Positions 1 through 7,169 of a stretch of DNA of 10,863 bases are shown here, piece after piece. A program made the translations under genes and the position numbers. Each line of letters starts with the position of its first letter. The first letter of the stretch is position 1. The stretch spans positions 1 to 10,863 of the forward strand of contig JAIIAN010000096.1 of NCBI GenBank assembly GCA_022717655.1, written 5' to 3'. Origin of the DNA: Bacillota bacterium (GTDB lineage Bacteria; Bacillota; Clostridia; Lachnospirales; Lachnospiraceae). The notes under the pieces were generated by a model, which saw only the letters and a list, made by a program, of their open reading frames with translations, was not told the origin of the DNA and did not search any database.

Positions 1-1
1 T

Positions 2-46
2 TATAATGTAGATGTTACATTTTGGAATGTAAATATGAGTTTATAA
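2..46 (+). CDS. Possible C-terminal tail of an upstream gene (partial)
   Basis: One plus-strand frame is open from the window edge to a TAA at 44-46, giving the 14-residue tail YNVDVTFWNVNMSL. A perfect terminator starts 38 bp further on, which is where the end of a gene would be expected. The family cannot be recognised from so short a piece, and the stretch is short enough to be open by chance. Confidence 0.25.
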   Translation, partial: YNVDVTFWNVNMSL

Positions 47-83
47 TAATTCATGCACTAAAATAGTTCCATATTGGAATGTA
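15..83. repeat. Two small inverted repeats sharing a 10-bp direct repeat
   Basis: TTACATT-TTGG-AATGTAA lies at 15-32 with perfect 7-bp arms, and TTCCA-TAT-TGGAA lies at 67-79. Both run into the same 10-mer TTGGAATGTA (22-31 and 74-83). They sit just before a terminator. They may be part of the upstream gene's 3' region or a binding site; nothing here decides which. Confidence 0.35.
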
Positions 84-84
84 C

Positions 85-128
85 AAAGAAAAGATTGCAT
101 TTCGTAAACTGAATGCAATCTTTTCTTT
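85..128 (+). terminator. Strong rho-independent terminator, upstream gene
   Basis: A perfect 17-bp stem pairs 85-101 with 112-128 around a 10-nt loop. The right arm is T-rich (TCTTTTCTTT), so it works as the U-tract for plus-strand transcripts. The A-rich left arm would also allow termination from the other strand. It isolates cfa from whatever lies upstream. Confidence 0.75.
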
Positions 129-160
129 CTGCAATGCATTAAGCTTTTTACATCATATCA

Positions 161-203
161 AAATCCGTGTGCCTCTTTTTTGGGAGACACACGGATTTTT
201 TTA
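161..203 (+). terminator. Second terminator upstream of cfa
   Basis: AAATCCGTGTG and CTC at 161-175 pair with the complementary arm at 183-199, with one mismatch, around a T-rich loop. A run of seven T follows at 196-202. With the hairpin at 85-128 it forms a tandem terminator pair directly before the cfa promoter, so cfa needs its own promoter. Confidence 0.75.
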
Positions 204-217
204 CTCTTTTTTGATAT

Positions 218-253
218 TACCATTTGACATTTTGGTATTACCAATGGTAGAAT
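218..253 (+). promoter_or_regulatory. cfa promoter with TACCA/TGGTA operator-like dyads
   Basis: TTGACA at 224-229, an 18-bp spacer and TAGAAT at 248-253 make a good sigma-A-type promoter that starts about 100 nt before the cfa start codon. Inside and around it are four alternating half-sites: TACCA 218-222, TGGTA 233-237, TACCA 239-243 and TGGTA 245-249. The centre reads TTGGTATTACCAA (232-244), a perfect dyad between the -35 and -10. A repressor bound there would block polymerase. The regulator is unknown; a fatty-acid regulator is only a guess. Confidence 0.6.
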
Positions 254-363
254 ACATAAAAAATAAAGGAACCTCATATCCTATATGCTGCCTGCGACAT
301 ATACCATACGATATTCCCTTATCATTTATAAAACAGCAAAACATAGATAGGAGACTTTTTACA

Positions 364-1524
364 ATGTTTGAACAACAATTTATTAACTTCATGGAAAAAT
401 TTGACTCTGTACCCTTTACAATCAAAACACAAGATCACACCTATCAAATTGGAAAAGGGGAGCCTACATTTTCTGTTTTCTTTCACAAAGTGCCAAGTAT
501 GTCTGATTTGCTTACCAGCACTTCAATTGCATTAGGCGAAGCGTATATGAACGGTGATATTGAAATCGAAGGAGATTTATACAATGCCTTAAATATGTTC
601 TTAGGTCAGCTTGGAAAATTTTCAACGGACTCTAAGAAATTAAAACCTATCATCTTCCCTTCTCTTTCTAAAAAGAAACAAAAAAAAGAAGTTTCTTCCC
701 ACTACGATATCGGAAATGATTTTTATAAATTATGGCTTGATGATACTTTAAGTTATTCCTGTGGATATTTTTCCAAAGATACAAATACTTTATACGATGC
801 GCAGTGCAACAAAGTTGACCGAATTTTGGAAAAATTATATTTAAAAGAAGGAATGACGCTCTGTGATATTGGATGTGGATGGGGCTTCTTATTAATTGAG
901 GCCGCCAAAAAATACCATGTTCACGGTGTGGGAATCACATTGAGCCAGGAACAAAAGAAAAAATTTGAGGAACGAATTCATGAAGAACATTTAGAAAATC
1001 TGCTGGAAGTTCATTTACTTGACTATCGTGATCTTCCAAAATCCAAAAGAAAATTCGACCGAGTTGTCAGCGTCGGTATGCTGGAACACGTTGGACGTGG
1101 CAACTATGAAGAATTTATGTCCTGTGTAAAAAGTGTTTTGAAACCAGGCGGATTATTCCTTCTTCACTACATCAGTGCCTTAAAAGAATATCCTGGAGAT
1201 GCATGGATTAAAAAATATATTTTCCCAGGCGGGGTCGTTCCAAGTCTTCGTGAAATCATTCAGATTGCCGGCGATATGCGCTTCTATACTATCGATGTAG
1301 AAAGTCTCCGCAGACATTATAATAAAACACTTCTCGAATGGAACAAAAATTTCCAGGCTCATAGAGCAGAAGTCGTCGAAATGTTCGATGAGAAATTCGC
1401 TCGTATGTGGGAATTATACTTATGCGCCTGCGCTGCTACTTTTGAAAATGGTATTATTGATTTGAGTCAGATTTTATTCACCAATGATGTGAATAATGAT
1501 TTGCCAATGACACGATGGTATTAA
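364..1524 (+). CDS. cfa: Cyclopropane-fatty-acyl-phospholipid synthase
   Basis: This SAM-dependent enzyme adds a methylene bridge to the double bond of unsaturated phospholipid acyl chains, a membrane modification made mainly in stationary phase or acid stress. The start at 364 is chosen because ATAGGAGA (346-353) precedes it, it gives 386 aa (the E. coli enzyme is 382), and a longer frame would have to run through two terminators and the promoter. The N-terminal domain (about 1-100) is followed by the conserved SHYDIGNDFYKLWLDD block (112-127), SYSCGYF (130-136), the SAM-binding loop CDIGCGWGF (167-175) and MLEHVG (239-244). Residues C133, E241, H268 and I270 match positions that hold the active-site bicarbonate in E. 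coli Cfa. The C-terminal CACAATF segment is also typical. It stands alone between terminators and is convergent with the ybjQ-like gene. Confidence 0.96.
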   Translation: MFEQQFINFMEKFDSVPFTIKTQDHTYQIGKGEPTFSVFFHKVPSMSDLLTSTSIALGEAYMNGDIEIEGDLYNALNMFLGQLGKFSTDSKKLKPIIFPSLSKKKQKKEVSSHYDIGNDFYKLWLDDTLSYSCGYFSKDTNTLYDAQCNKVDRILEKLYLKEGMTLCDIGCGWGFLLIEAAKKYHVHGVGITLSQEQKKKFEERIHEEHLENLLEVHLLDYRDLPKSKRKFDRVVSVGMLEHVGRGNYEEFMSCVKSVLKPGGLFLLHYISALKEYPGDAWIKKYIFPGGVVPSLREIIQIAGDMRFYTIDVESLRRHYNKTLLEWNKNFQAHRAEVVEMFDEKFARMWELYLCACAATFENGIIDLSQILFTNDVNNDLPMTRWY

Positions 1525-1530
1525 ATTTTC

Positions 1531-1580
1531 AAAAAATCCCTGAGAGAAATGCTATTCTTTCTCTTCAGGGATTTCTTTTT
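1531..1580. terminator. Bidirectional terminator between cfa and the ybjQ-like gene
   Basis: AAATCCCTG-AGAGAAA (1534-1549) pairs with TTTCTCTTCAGGGATTT (1558-1574) with a single bulged base and an 8-nt loop. The plus strand continues into T5 (1576-1580), and the minus strand continues into U6 (A6 at 1531-1536). It therefore serves both convergent transcripts. Confidence 0.85.
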
Positions 1581-1607
1581 ATCATTTTATTATTTTAATT
1601 ACACCAT

Positions 1608-1919
1608 TCATTTATATTTCACAGCCGTTCCATAAGCAATCACTTCCGCAGCTCCAGCCATAACCTGTGAAGAACCGTATTTCACACCGATAACCGCATC
1701 GGCATCCATTTCTTTTGCTTCATCCACCATACGCTTCGTTGCAATCTGTCTTGCTTCATTGAGCATTTCCGTATATCCTACGATTTCTCCACCGACAAGA
1801 GTTTTCATTCCGGCCATAAAATCTCTTCCTACATTTTTCGTCTGTACAACCGTTCCTTTTACGATTCCCAGTGCTTCAAATTCCACTCCCGGAATATATT
1901 CAATACTTAGAAGCTTCAT
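1608..1919 (-). CDS. YbjQ / UPF0145 family protein
   Basis: A 103-residue protein of the YbjQ family (PF01906, sometimes called a putative heavy-metal-binding domain), which forms small ring-like oligomers and has no settled function. The family pattern is clear: VVQTKNVGRDFMAGMK, VGGE.VGYTEML near the middle, then RM..EA.EMDADAVIGVKYG. No signal peptide or membrane segment is seen. The start at 1919 is preferred because AAGGAGGAGA (1925-1934) sits 5-6 bases upstream; a TTG at 1937 would place the ribosome site inside the gene. Its first 20 bp overlap the end of the upstream merR-type gene, so the two are almost certainly co-transcribed and translationally coupled. The role within the pair is unknown. 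Confidence 0.9.
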   Translation of the reverse strand: MKLLSIEYIPGVEFEALGIVKGTVVQTKNVGRDFMAGMKTLVGGEIVGYTEMLNEARQIATKRMVDEAKEMDADAVIGVKYGSSQVMAGAAEVIAYGTAVKYK

Positions 1920-2541
1920 CTTCTTCTCCTCCTTCAATCTCTTTCATTCTGCCTGCAAGTGCGATCCAAAGTCCAATTATCAATGCCGCAGGTATTGCAA
2001 TTAAAAATACCAGAAGCCCAAGTGGTATCGGGTCCTGCGAATTTCCCCACAGCATAAATCCAATGGTAAGTGCCATAAGTACGGTCATAACCACTGCACC
2101 AATGATTGCACCTTTTCTTTTTTTCTTATGAACATCCATTTTGTTTACATTCATAAACTTTGCACCCTCTTTCTCCATCTGCTCAATTTCTTCCAGACAT
2201 TCTTCCGCATTCAGAGTTTCCAAAGATTGATGTTCTGAGATGAGGCGTTCACAGATATCCTGCATTTTCGTAAGTCCTTCTTTGCGATATTCCAGTTCTT
2301 TTAAATGCCGTTCAAGGCAAATCTGCAGGCTTTTCTTCTTTTCAAAAAGAGCTTTCATTTCTTCAATAGAGAGATCCATTTTCCGAAATAACTTAATTTC
2401 CTGAAGTCTGGCAATATCTTCTTTGTGATATTCCCGATATCCGTTTTCTGCACGTTCCACATCAAGAAGTCCCTGTGATTCATAAAAACGAATATTCTTT
2501 TTTGTAATCCCTACCAGTTCTTCCACCTGTTTGATTTTCAT
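1900..2541 (-). CDS. MerR-family regulator with two C-terminal membrane helices
   Basis: Residues 1-70 are a MerR-type winged helix-turn-helix (KQVEELVGITKKNIRFYE, then GYREYHKEDIARLQEI). Residues about 70-128 form the usual dimerisation coiled coil. After a basic stretch (HKKKRKG, 139-144) come two hydrophobic helices, about 144-165 and 173-197, and an acidic tail. The protein would sit in the membrane with its DNA-binding domain in the cytoplasm. The cysteines (75, 97, 115) do not form the pattern of metal-sensing MerR proteins, so the signal is not evident; envelope stress or a membrane-active compound is an inference. AGAGGGGAC (2552-2560) is the ribosome site. Its own promoter carries a MerR-type operator, which implies autoregulation. 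It overlaps the downstream YbjQ gene by 20 bp. Confidence 0.88.
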   Translation of the reverse strand: MKIKQVEELVGITKKNIRFYESQGLLDVERAENGYREYHKEDIARLQEIKLFRKMDLSIEEMKALFEKKKSLQICLERHLKELEYRKEGLTKMQDICERLISEHQSLETLNAEECLEEIEQMEKEGAKFMNVNKMDVHKKKRKGAIIGAVVMTVLMALTIGFMLWGNSQDPIPLGLLVFLIAIPAALIIGLWIALAGRMKEIEGGEEDEASKY

Positions 2542-2572
2542 TTCTGTTCTGTCCCCTCTCTTCTGCTATTTT

Positions 2573-2583
2573 GTACAGTGTAC
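2573..2583. repeat. Short palindrome GTACAGTGTAC in the merR leader
   Basis: A perfect 5-bp-arm dyad with a 1-bp centre, lying in the expected 5' untranslated region between the merR promoter and start codon. It could be a second operator. Short palindromes arise by chance, so the support is modest. Confidence 0.3.
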
Positions 2584-2621
2584 TAGAAAATCTGTCTGCG
2601 TTGTTTTTTGTCTGTACCTTG

Positions 2622-2652
2622 TTTATACAACTTCCATAAGGTGGAAGGTCAA
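2622..2652 (-). promoter_or_regulatory. MerR-type promoter with 19-bp spacer and dyad operator
   Basis: On the minus strand the -35 is TTGACC (2647-2652) and the -10 is TATAAA (2622-2627), separated by 19 bp. The perfect dyad CTTCCA-N5-TGGAAG (2631-2647) occupies the spacer. A 19-20 bp spacer with a centred dyad is the signature of promoters that MerR-family activators untwist. It lies about 75 bp upstream of the merR-type gene, which fits autoregulation of the merR-ybjQ operon. Confidence 0.78.
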
Positions 2653-2762
2653 GTATTTTTTGAAAAAATTTAGCAAATCCAAACGTTCCAGTCCATGTAA
2701 ACTTTAAAATCCATGCAGTTTCCAGCCATTTTCATCTATTTGGAGCTGTTTCACACTTTCAT

Positions 2763-4067
2763 TCACGCCTTTTTGCTTTTCATAATTGTGAAAATAGAAC
2801 TAATCAGAAGGAACATCGGATAAAACAATTTCGGCATAATCTGAAATGCAGAAATCTCTCCACCCAGTTCATTTACTGCTGAGATTGCCACCAGCATCTG
2901 CGCACCATAAGGAATCACTCCCTGAAAAATACAGGAAAAAGTATCCAAAATCGAAGCCGTCTTTCTCGGAGTAATTCCATACTCCTGTGCCATTTCTTTT
3001 GCGATTGGATTTGCCATAACAATTGCTACGGTATTATTTGCTGTTGCAATATCCATCGTGCCAACCAAAAGTCCCATTCCAATCTGTCCGCCTTTTTTTC
3101 CTCGGAAAATTTTATGAATCCAGTTAAGCAGAGCATCAAATCCACCATATTCTCGAATTAATGCACACATTGCCGCTACTAAAATTGCGACCATGCAGGT
3201 TTCAAACATTCCGGATACCCCAGACCCCATATTGGTCAGTAAATCAACCGGCGTCGTATGTCCGCCTATCAGCATGATAACTGCGCCAGAAACAATTCCT
3301 GTCAAAAGCACAACAAATACATTAATTCCAATAATTCCGCCAATTAATACCAATACATAAGGCAGTACCTGAACCAGATGATAAGACTGGCTGACATGCC
3401 CTTGAATTTCTGTCTGAAAAGATAAAACCAAAATCAAAATTAATGTTGCAACTGCTGCCGGAAATGCAATCCAGAAATTTTCACGGAATTTGTCTTTCAT
3501 TTCACAGCCTTGTCCATTACAGGCGGCAATCGTTGTATCAGAAATAAATGAAAGATTGTCTCCAAACATTGCTCCTCCCATAACGGACGCCACACAAAAT
3601 GCCAGATTAAATCCTGACGCCTGCGAAACTGCTGCCGCAATCGGAGTCAGCAGAGTAATCGTTCCAACCGAAGTTCCCATTGCCACCGATACAAAACAGG
3701 CAACTACAAATAATACGGCTACTGAGAATCTTGCCGGAATCAGACTCAACATAAAATATGCAACGCTCTCCGCACTGCTTCTTCCGACAACACCGACAAA
3801 AGAACCTGCTGCCAGAAAAATCAAAAGCATCGTAATAATATTTTTATCTCCGACCCCTTGTGCCATAATTTCCAGTTTCTTATCAAAATTTAACTCCCGA
3901 TTTTGCAGACATGCTACAAGAATTGCAGCAAGAAATGCAACTACAATCGGTACATTATAAAATCCCATTGGAATTTTCATCACATACTCAAATAAAATTC
4001 CAAGTCCCAGATACAATACAAGAAATACACCGATTGGCAATAACGCAATTCCTTTTCCTTTTTTCAT
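2763..4067 (-). CDS. NhaC-family Na+/H+ antiporter
   Basis: A 434-residue polytopic inner-membrane protein of the NhaC/ion transporter family (PF03553), exchanging Na+ (or an organic substrate in some family members) for H+. Family marks are AMGTSVGTITLLTP (129-142) and GGAMFGDNLSFISDTTIAA (164-182), the latter matching the GDxxSPxSDTT core of NhaC proteins, plus a second half with GTMDIATANNTVAIV. The length is slightly below the usual 450-480. The start has AAGGAGAG (4073-4080) 5 bases upstream. It is a single-gene unit with no sodium riboswitch visible in its roughly 30-nt leader. The true substrate is uncertain, because NhaC-like proteins include malate/lactate and amino-acid antiporters. 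Confidence 0.85.
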   Translation of the reverse strand: MKKGKGIALLPIGVFLVLYLGLGILFEYVMKIPMGFYNVPIVVAFLAAILVACLQNRELNFDKKLEIMAQGVGDKNIITMLLIFLAAGSFVGVVGRSSAESVAYFMLSLIPARFSVAVLFVVACFVSVAMGTSVGTITLLTPIAAAVSQASGFNLAFCVASVMGGAMFGDNLSFISDTTIAACNGQGCEMKDKFRENFWIAFPAAVATLILILVLSFQTEIQGHVSQSYHLVQVLPYVLVLIGGIIGINVFVVLLTGIVSGAVIMLIGGHTTPVDLLTNMGSGVSGMFETCMVAILVAAMCALIREYGGFDALLNWIHKIFRGKKGGQIGMGLLVGTMDIATANNTVAIVMANPIAKEMAQEYGITPRKTASILDTFSCIFQGVIPYGAQMLVAISAVNELGGEISAFQIMPKLFYPMFLLISSIFTIMKSKKA

Positions 4068-4100
4068 CTACTCTCTCCTTCTCTTTTTTAGTCTTATCTT

Positions 4101-4109
4101 ATTGTACCA
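4101..4109 (-). promoter_or_regulatory. Extended -10 promoter of the NhaC-type gene
   Basis: The minus strand reads TGGTACAAT, an extended -10 element (TGn plus TACAAT) about 34 bp before the start codon. The -35 region (around 4123-4128, TGAAGA) is poor, as is common with extended -10 promoters. It lies right after the terminator of the upstream yitT gene. Confidence 0.5.
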
Positions 4110-4130
4110 TACCAAACAAAACTCTTCAGT

Positions 4131-4172
4131 AAAAAAAAGAAAACCCATAGAGGCAAAATTCTACAGGTTTTC
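4131..4172 (-). terminator. Terminator of araC-yitT unit (repeat copy 1)
   Basis: A 13-bp stem pairs 4160-4172 with 4139-4151 around an 8-nt loop, with U8 (A8 at 4131-4138). Two positions pair only as G-U in minus-strand RNA and would be mismatched on the plus strand, so the sequence is directional. It resembles closely the terminator at 6132-6175. Confidence 0.88.
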
Positions 4173-4235
4173 CAGTCTGATACAATTTCAATTTCTATAT
4201 TTTCTACATCAGATTAATAAATATTTCTAACATAT

Positions 4236-5090
4236 TTACTGCTTTGGCTGATACCGCATACTTGATACATTATAGACCGTTACAAATGCTTTTGGGTCTT
4301 GATTACTGATATAATTCATCAATTTCTGATATTCTGTTTTATCTACAATGGTAATAATCTCATTTCGTTTTTTCATGTTATAAGCACCGGTTGCTTCATA
4401 AATGGTTGCTCCACTATGTAAATCTTCAATGATGAATTTACGCAGTTCTTCTTCTTTTTCTGTAATGACACAGACACGCCGTTTAATATTATGGTCAAAA
4501 ATAAAATGGTCCAACACAATCCCATTAAAATAAGTTCCGAGAATACTTAAAACTACCGTCTTTTTGTCATACACCAATGCTGCCGAAAGTGCCACGCACA
4601 TTCCAGAAAGCGACATTGCCTTTCCAAGTTCCATATTCAGATACTTATTCATAATCTTTGCCACAATATCGAGTCCGCCAGAAGAAGCATTTCTGTTAAA
4701 GAGAATACTAAGCCCTACACTGACTACCAAAATATAGCAAAGCATATCTAACTCCTGACTATTGGTCAATGATTCAAAATTCGGTGCAATTTTCTCAAAC
4801 AAACCGATGAATAATGGCAGCATAACACTGGTATATACTGTCTTTGCACCAAATTCCCGTCCACAGGTAAAAAATCCGATAATCAGAAGCACTACATTTA
4901 AAATCATCGTAATGACAGATAACGGTAATGGCACAAAATTCGATAACACAATACCAAGACCCGAAATACTACTTACAGACGTATGACTTGGCACTAAAAA
5001 GAAATAAACTGCCGCTCCAATAATTGCTACAGCCCAAGTCAGAATTATCACTTCTTTTAGAATGTCTGCGTAATTTAACTGTTTTTTCAT
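4236..5090 (-). CDS. YitT family membrane protein (copy 1)
   Basis: A 284-residue protein of the YitT/DUF161-DUF2179 family: five or six N-terminal membrane helices (about 12-33, 41-75, 84-101, 116-131, 155-173, 176-198) and a cytoplasmic DUF2179 domain (about 205-280). Family marks are NASSGGLDIVAKI (134-146) and LHSGATIYEATGAY (224-237). These proteins are common in Firmicutes; substrate and function are not established. It begins 4 bp after the AraC-family gene ends, so it is probably co-transcribed with it and may be its regulatory target. Counting by eye, it differs from the second copy at 9473-10327 at about 28 of 284 residues, with no length change. Confidence 0.92.
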   Translation of the reverse strand: MKKQLNYADILKEVIILTWAVAIIGAAVYFFLVPSHTSVSSISGLGIVLSNFVPLPLSVITMILNVVLLIIGFFTCGREFGAKTVYTSVMLPLFIGLFEKIAPNFESLTNSQELDMLCYILVVSVGLSILFNRNASSGGLDIVAKIMNKYLNMELGKAMSLSGMCVALSAALVYDKKTVVLSILGTYFNGIVLDHFIFDHNIKRRVCVITEKEEELRKFIIEDLHSGATIYEATGAYNMKKRNEIITIVDKTEYQKLMNYISNQDPKAFVTVYNVSSMRYQPKQ

Positions 5091-5094
5091 AACC

Positions 5095-5997
5095 CTACTC
5101 TCCTGCTTTTTTTCTCCGATATTTTGTTGGAGTCATCTTATAATATTTTTTAAACATCTTACAAAAATATTCTACATTATCAAATCCACTACATTCCGAA
5201 ATCACTGCTATTTTCTTTTCCGTCGTAACAAGTAATTTTGCAGCCTCCTGCAGACGATATCGAAGCAGATAGTGGATTGGCGTATCATTCAGATATCTCC
5301 GAAACAGATTGAGCGCGGTGCTTTTACTAACCATTCCATGATTTGAGATGTCTTCCAGCGAAATCTTCTCCTTATAATTTTCATGGATGTACTGCATCAT
5401 CATCTGCAGACGCACCTGCGTTGAATCCAAAGTTTTCCCTCTTTGTTCCAGATATTTTTCTTCTATATTTAAGTACATAAGATGCCACAATTTCTGTACC
5501 AAAAATGCTGTGACAATCTCCACATCTTTTGGCGAATCCTGTACTGTTACAATCTTTCTCATGATAGAAACCGCCTCCGCCTGCCACGGCACTTCTGGTG
5601 AAAATACAAATCCATCCAAAACAGAGGATTGTATCGGAAGCACATATTTTTTATAAATTAAATTTTCCTCTGGAGCAAGAAATGTCGGTGCAAATACAAA
5701 ATTAGGAACCACCGCACTTCCCTCTGAAACATAGCGGTGTAAAATTTTAGAATTAATAAAAATACCATATCCTTCTTTCAAATAAAACTGTTTTTCTCCT
5801 ATCTGAAGCGTCACATTTCCAGATTCTATGATTACAAATTCAAATTCTGTATGCCAGTGCCATTCTACGCAGTTAAAATCGTACAATGCCAGTTCATCAT
5901 AATAAAATTGAAACGGATATCCCTTATTTCCATGCTGGATTGTCTCCATCATGGTTTCATCCGTGATAATCTTATTATAAAAAGTATTAAATTCCAT
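5095..5997 (-). CDS. AraC-family transcriptional regulator with cupin sensor domain
   Basis: A 300-residue regulator. The N-terminal half is a cupin-like ligand domain with EWHWHTEFEF (45-54), followed by beta-strand-rich sequence typical of AraC sensor domains, usually for sugars or related small molecules. Residues about 195-297 are the two-helix-turn-helix AraC domain: ISLEDISNHGMVSKSTALNLF, then the signature IAVISECSGFDNVEYFCKMFKKYYKMTPTKYR split over 263-294. AAAGGTG (6006-6012) lies 8 bases before the start. The gene heads a unit with yitT. Its ligand cannot be told from sequence; the adjacency suggests control of the YitT protein. Confidence 0.92.
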   Translation of the reverse strand: MEFNTFYNKIITDETMMETIQHGNKGYPFQFYYDELALYDFNCVEWHWHTEFEFVIIESGNVTLQIGEKQFYLKEGYGIFINSKILHRYVSEGSAVVPNFVFAPTFLAPEENLIYKKYVLPIQSSVLDGFVFSPEVPWQAEAVSIMRKIVTVQDSPKDVEIVTAFLVQKLWHLMYLNIEEKYLEQRGKTLDSTQVRLQMMMQYIHENYKEKISLEDISNHGMVSKSTALNLFRRYLNDTPIHYLLRYRLQEAAKLLVTTEKKIAVISECSGFDNVEYFCKMFKKYYKMTPTKYRRKKAGE

Positions 5998-6088
5998 ATT
6001 TTTTTCACCTTTATTATCACAGGGACAAAAACTTTATCACGAGAACTGTGCTTTGTCTATATCCCTAAAACATCTATTATCTTAAGAC

Positions 6089-6118
6089 ATTATACAATAA
6101 ACTCTCGCTATATTCCAA
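6089..6118 (-). promoter_or_regulatory. Promoter of araC-yitT
   Basis: The minus strand carries TTGGAA (6113-6118), an 18-bp spacer and a consensus TATAAT (6089-6094). This gives a leader of about 85 nt before the AraC-family gene. It lies immediately downstream of the panS terminator. Confidence 0.6.
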
Positions 6119-6131
6119 CTACAACAGCTTC

Positions 6132-6175
6132 AAAATAAAGAAAAACCCATAGAACAAAAATTCTACAGGTTTTCC
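6132..6175 (-). terminator. Terminator of the pan operon (repeat copy 2)
   Basis: Stem 6161-6173 pairs with 6142-6154 around a 6-nt loop, followed by a U-rich run interrupted by C and A. Two pairs are G-U in minus-strand RNA. It starts within 5 bp of the transporter stop codon. Its stem matches that of the terminator at 4131-4172: both contain AAAACCCATAGA and TTCTACAGGTTTTCC. Confidence 0.85.
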
Positions 6176-6179
6176 AAAT

Positions 6180-7166
6180 TTATACAAAATCTATTTTTCT
6201 ACTCCCTACTGCTTTCTCTCTTCTCTCTGCACCCGAACGTCGGATACTTGCAAAAATCGAACCGGAAATATTATGCCATACGCTGAAAATTGCCCCCGGA
6301 AGTGTTGCCAGTGGATTTCCTGCAAAATTTGCAGCAGCAAGTGACACCGCAAGTCCGCTGTTCTGCATTCCCACTTCGATTGCAATCGCAGTTGTCCTGG
6401 AATATTCCACATGAAAAATCTTTGCGACAAGAAGTCCAAGCATCATTCCAAAGAAATTATGAATTGCCACTACAACAAGTACAAGCACTCCACAACTTAA
6501 GATTTTCTCTGCATTTACCGCTACGATTCCTCCAATAATCATTACAATAGCGATAACAGAAATAAGCGGCATAACATCAGACACCTTATCTACATGCTCC
6601 CCTGCAAGACTTCTCAGTAAAATTCCAAGCAATACCGGCACAAGAATAACTTTAATCACGGACAATACCATTGCCCAGAAAGAAACTTCTACCCATGCTC
6701 CTGCCAGTACATAGACCAGAAATGGTGTCATAAGCGGTGCTGCCAGAGTGGACACAATCGTCATTCCCACAGAAAGTGCCACATCTCCCCCAGCAATATA
6801 GGTAATGACATTGCTTGCTGTTCCGCCCGGACAGCAGCCGACCAAAATCACACCCAATGCCAAATCCGCCGGAAGATGCATCACTTTACAAAGCACCCAT
6901 GCAGCCAATGGCATAATGGTATACTGCGCTACCGCACCAATAATCACTTCTTTTGGTCTGGAAAATACCACTTTGAAATCATTCATCCGTATCGTAAGTC
7001 CCATTCCAAACATAATGACGCCTAAAAATACTGATGTATAATTTGTCATCCATGCAAATCCATCCCGCCAGAAAAATGCAAGGCAGGAAAATGCAATAAT
7101 AATAATTCCAATATATCTGGATGCAAAACTACTGACTTTTCCGATTTTATTTAAAATATTTTTCAT
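6180..7166 (-). CDS. BASS-family transporter, probable PanS-type pantoate/ketopantoate importer
   Basis: A 328-residue protein of the bile acid:sodium symporter superfamily, with about nine or ten membrane helices. The family core GVILVGCCPGGTASNVITY (105-123) followed by AGGDVALSVGMT, and EVGMQNSGLAVSLAAANF near residue 265, are clear. Members carry bile acids, 2-keto acids or, for PanS of Salmonella, ketopantoate/pantoate. It starts 3 bp after the panC stop codon, with its ribosome site (GAGGT, 7174-7178) inside the end of panC, so it is the last gene of the pan operon. That placement is the reason to infer pantoate or ketopantoate as substrate. The family is sure; the substrate is inferred from context. 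Confidence 0.9.
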   Translation of the reverse strand: MKNILNKIGKVSSFASRYIGIIIIAFSCLAFFWRDGFAWMTNYTSVFLGVIMFGMGLTIRMNDFKVVFSRPKEVIIGAVAQYTIMPLAAWVLCKVMHLPADLALGVILVGCCPGGTASNVITYIAGGDVALSVGMTIVSTLAAPLMTPFLVYVLAGAWVEVSFWAMVLSVIKVILVPVLLGILLRSLAGEHVDKVSDVMPLISVIAIVMIIGGIVAVNAEKILSCGVLVLVVVAIHNFFGMMLGLLVAKIFHVEYSRTTAIAIEVGMQNSGLAVSLAAANFAGNPLATLPGAIFSVWHNISGSIFASIRRSGAERREKAVGSRKIDFV

Positions 7167-7169
7167 GCA

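Noticed and set aside
79..363. Longer in-frame start for cfa
   Set aside because: The extra 95 codons would span two terminators and the promoter, and the ATG at 364 has a good ribosome site and gives the family's usual length.
1920..1937. TTG start for the YbjQ-family gene
   Set aside because: It would put the AAGGAGGAGA ribosome site inside the gene; ATG at 1919 fits family N termini.
3490..3960. 156-codon plus-strand frame
   Set aside because: It lies wholly antisense to the NhaC-type gene, has no family resemblance and reads like a complement of membrane-protein codons.
4068..4130. Sodium or other riboswitch upstream of the NhaC-type gene
   Set aside because: The leader from the predicted start is only about 30 nt, with no structure beyond the preceding terminator.
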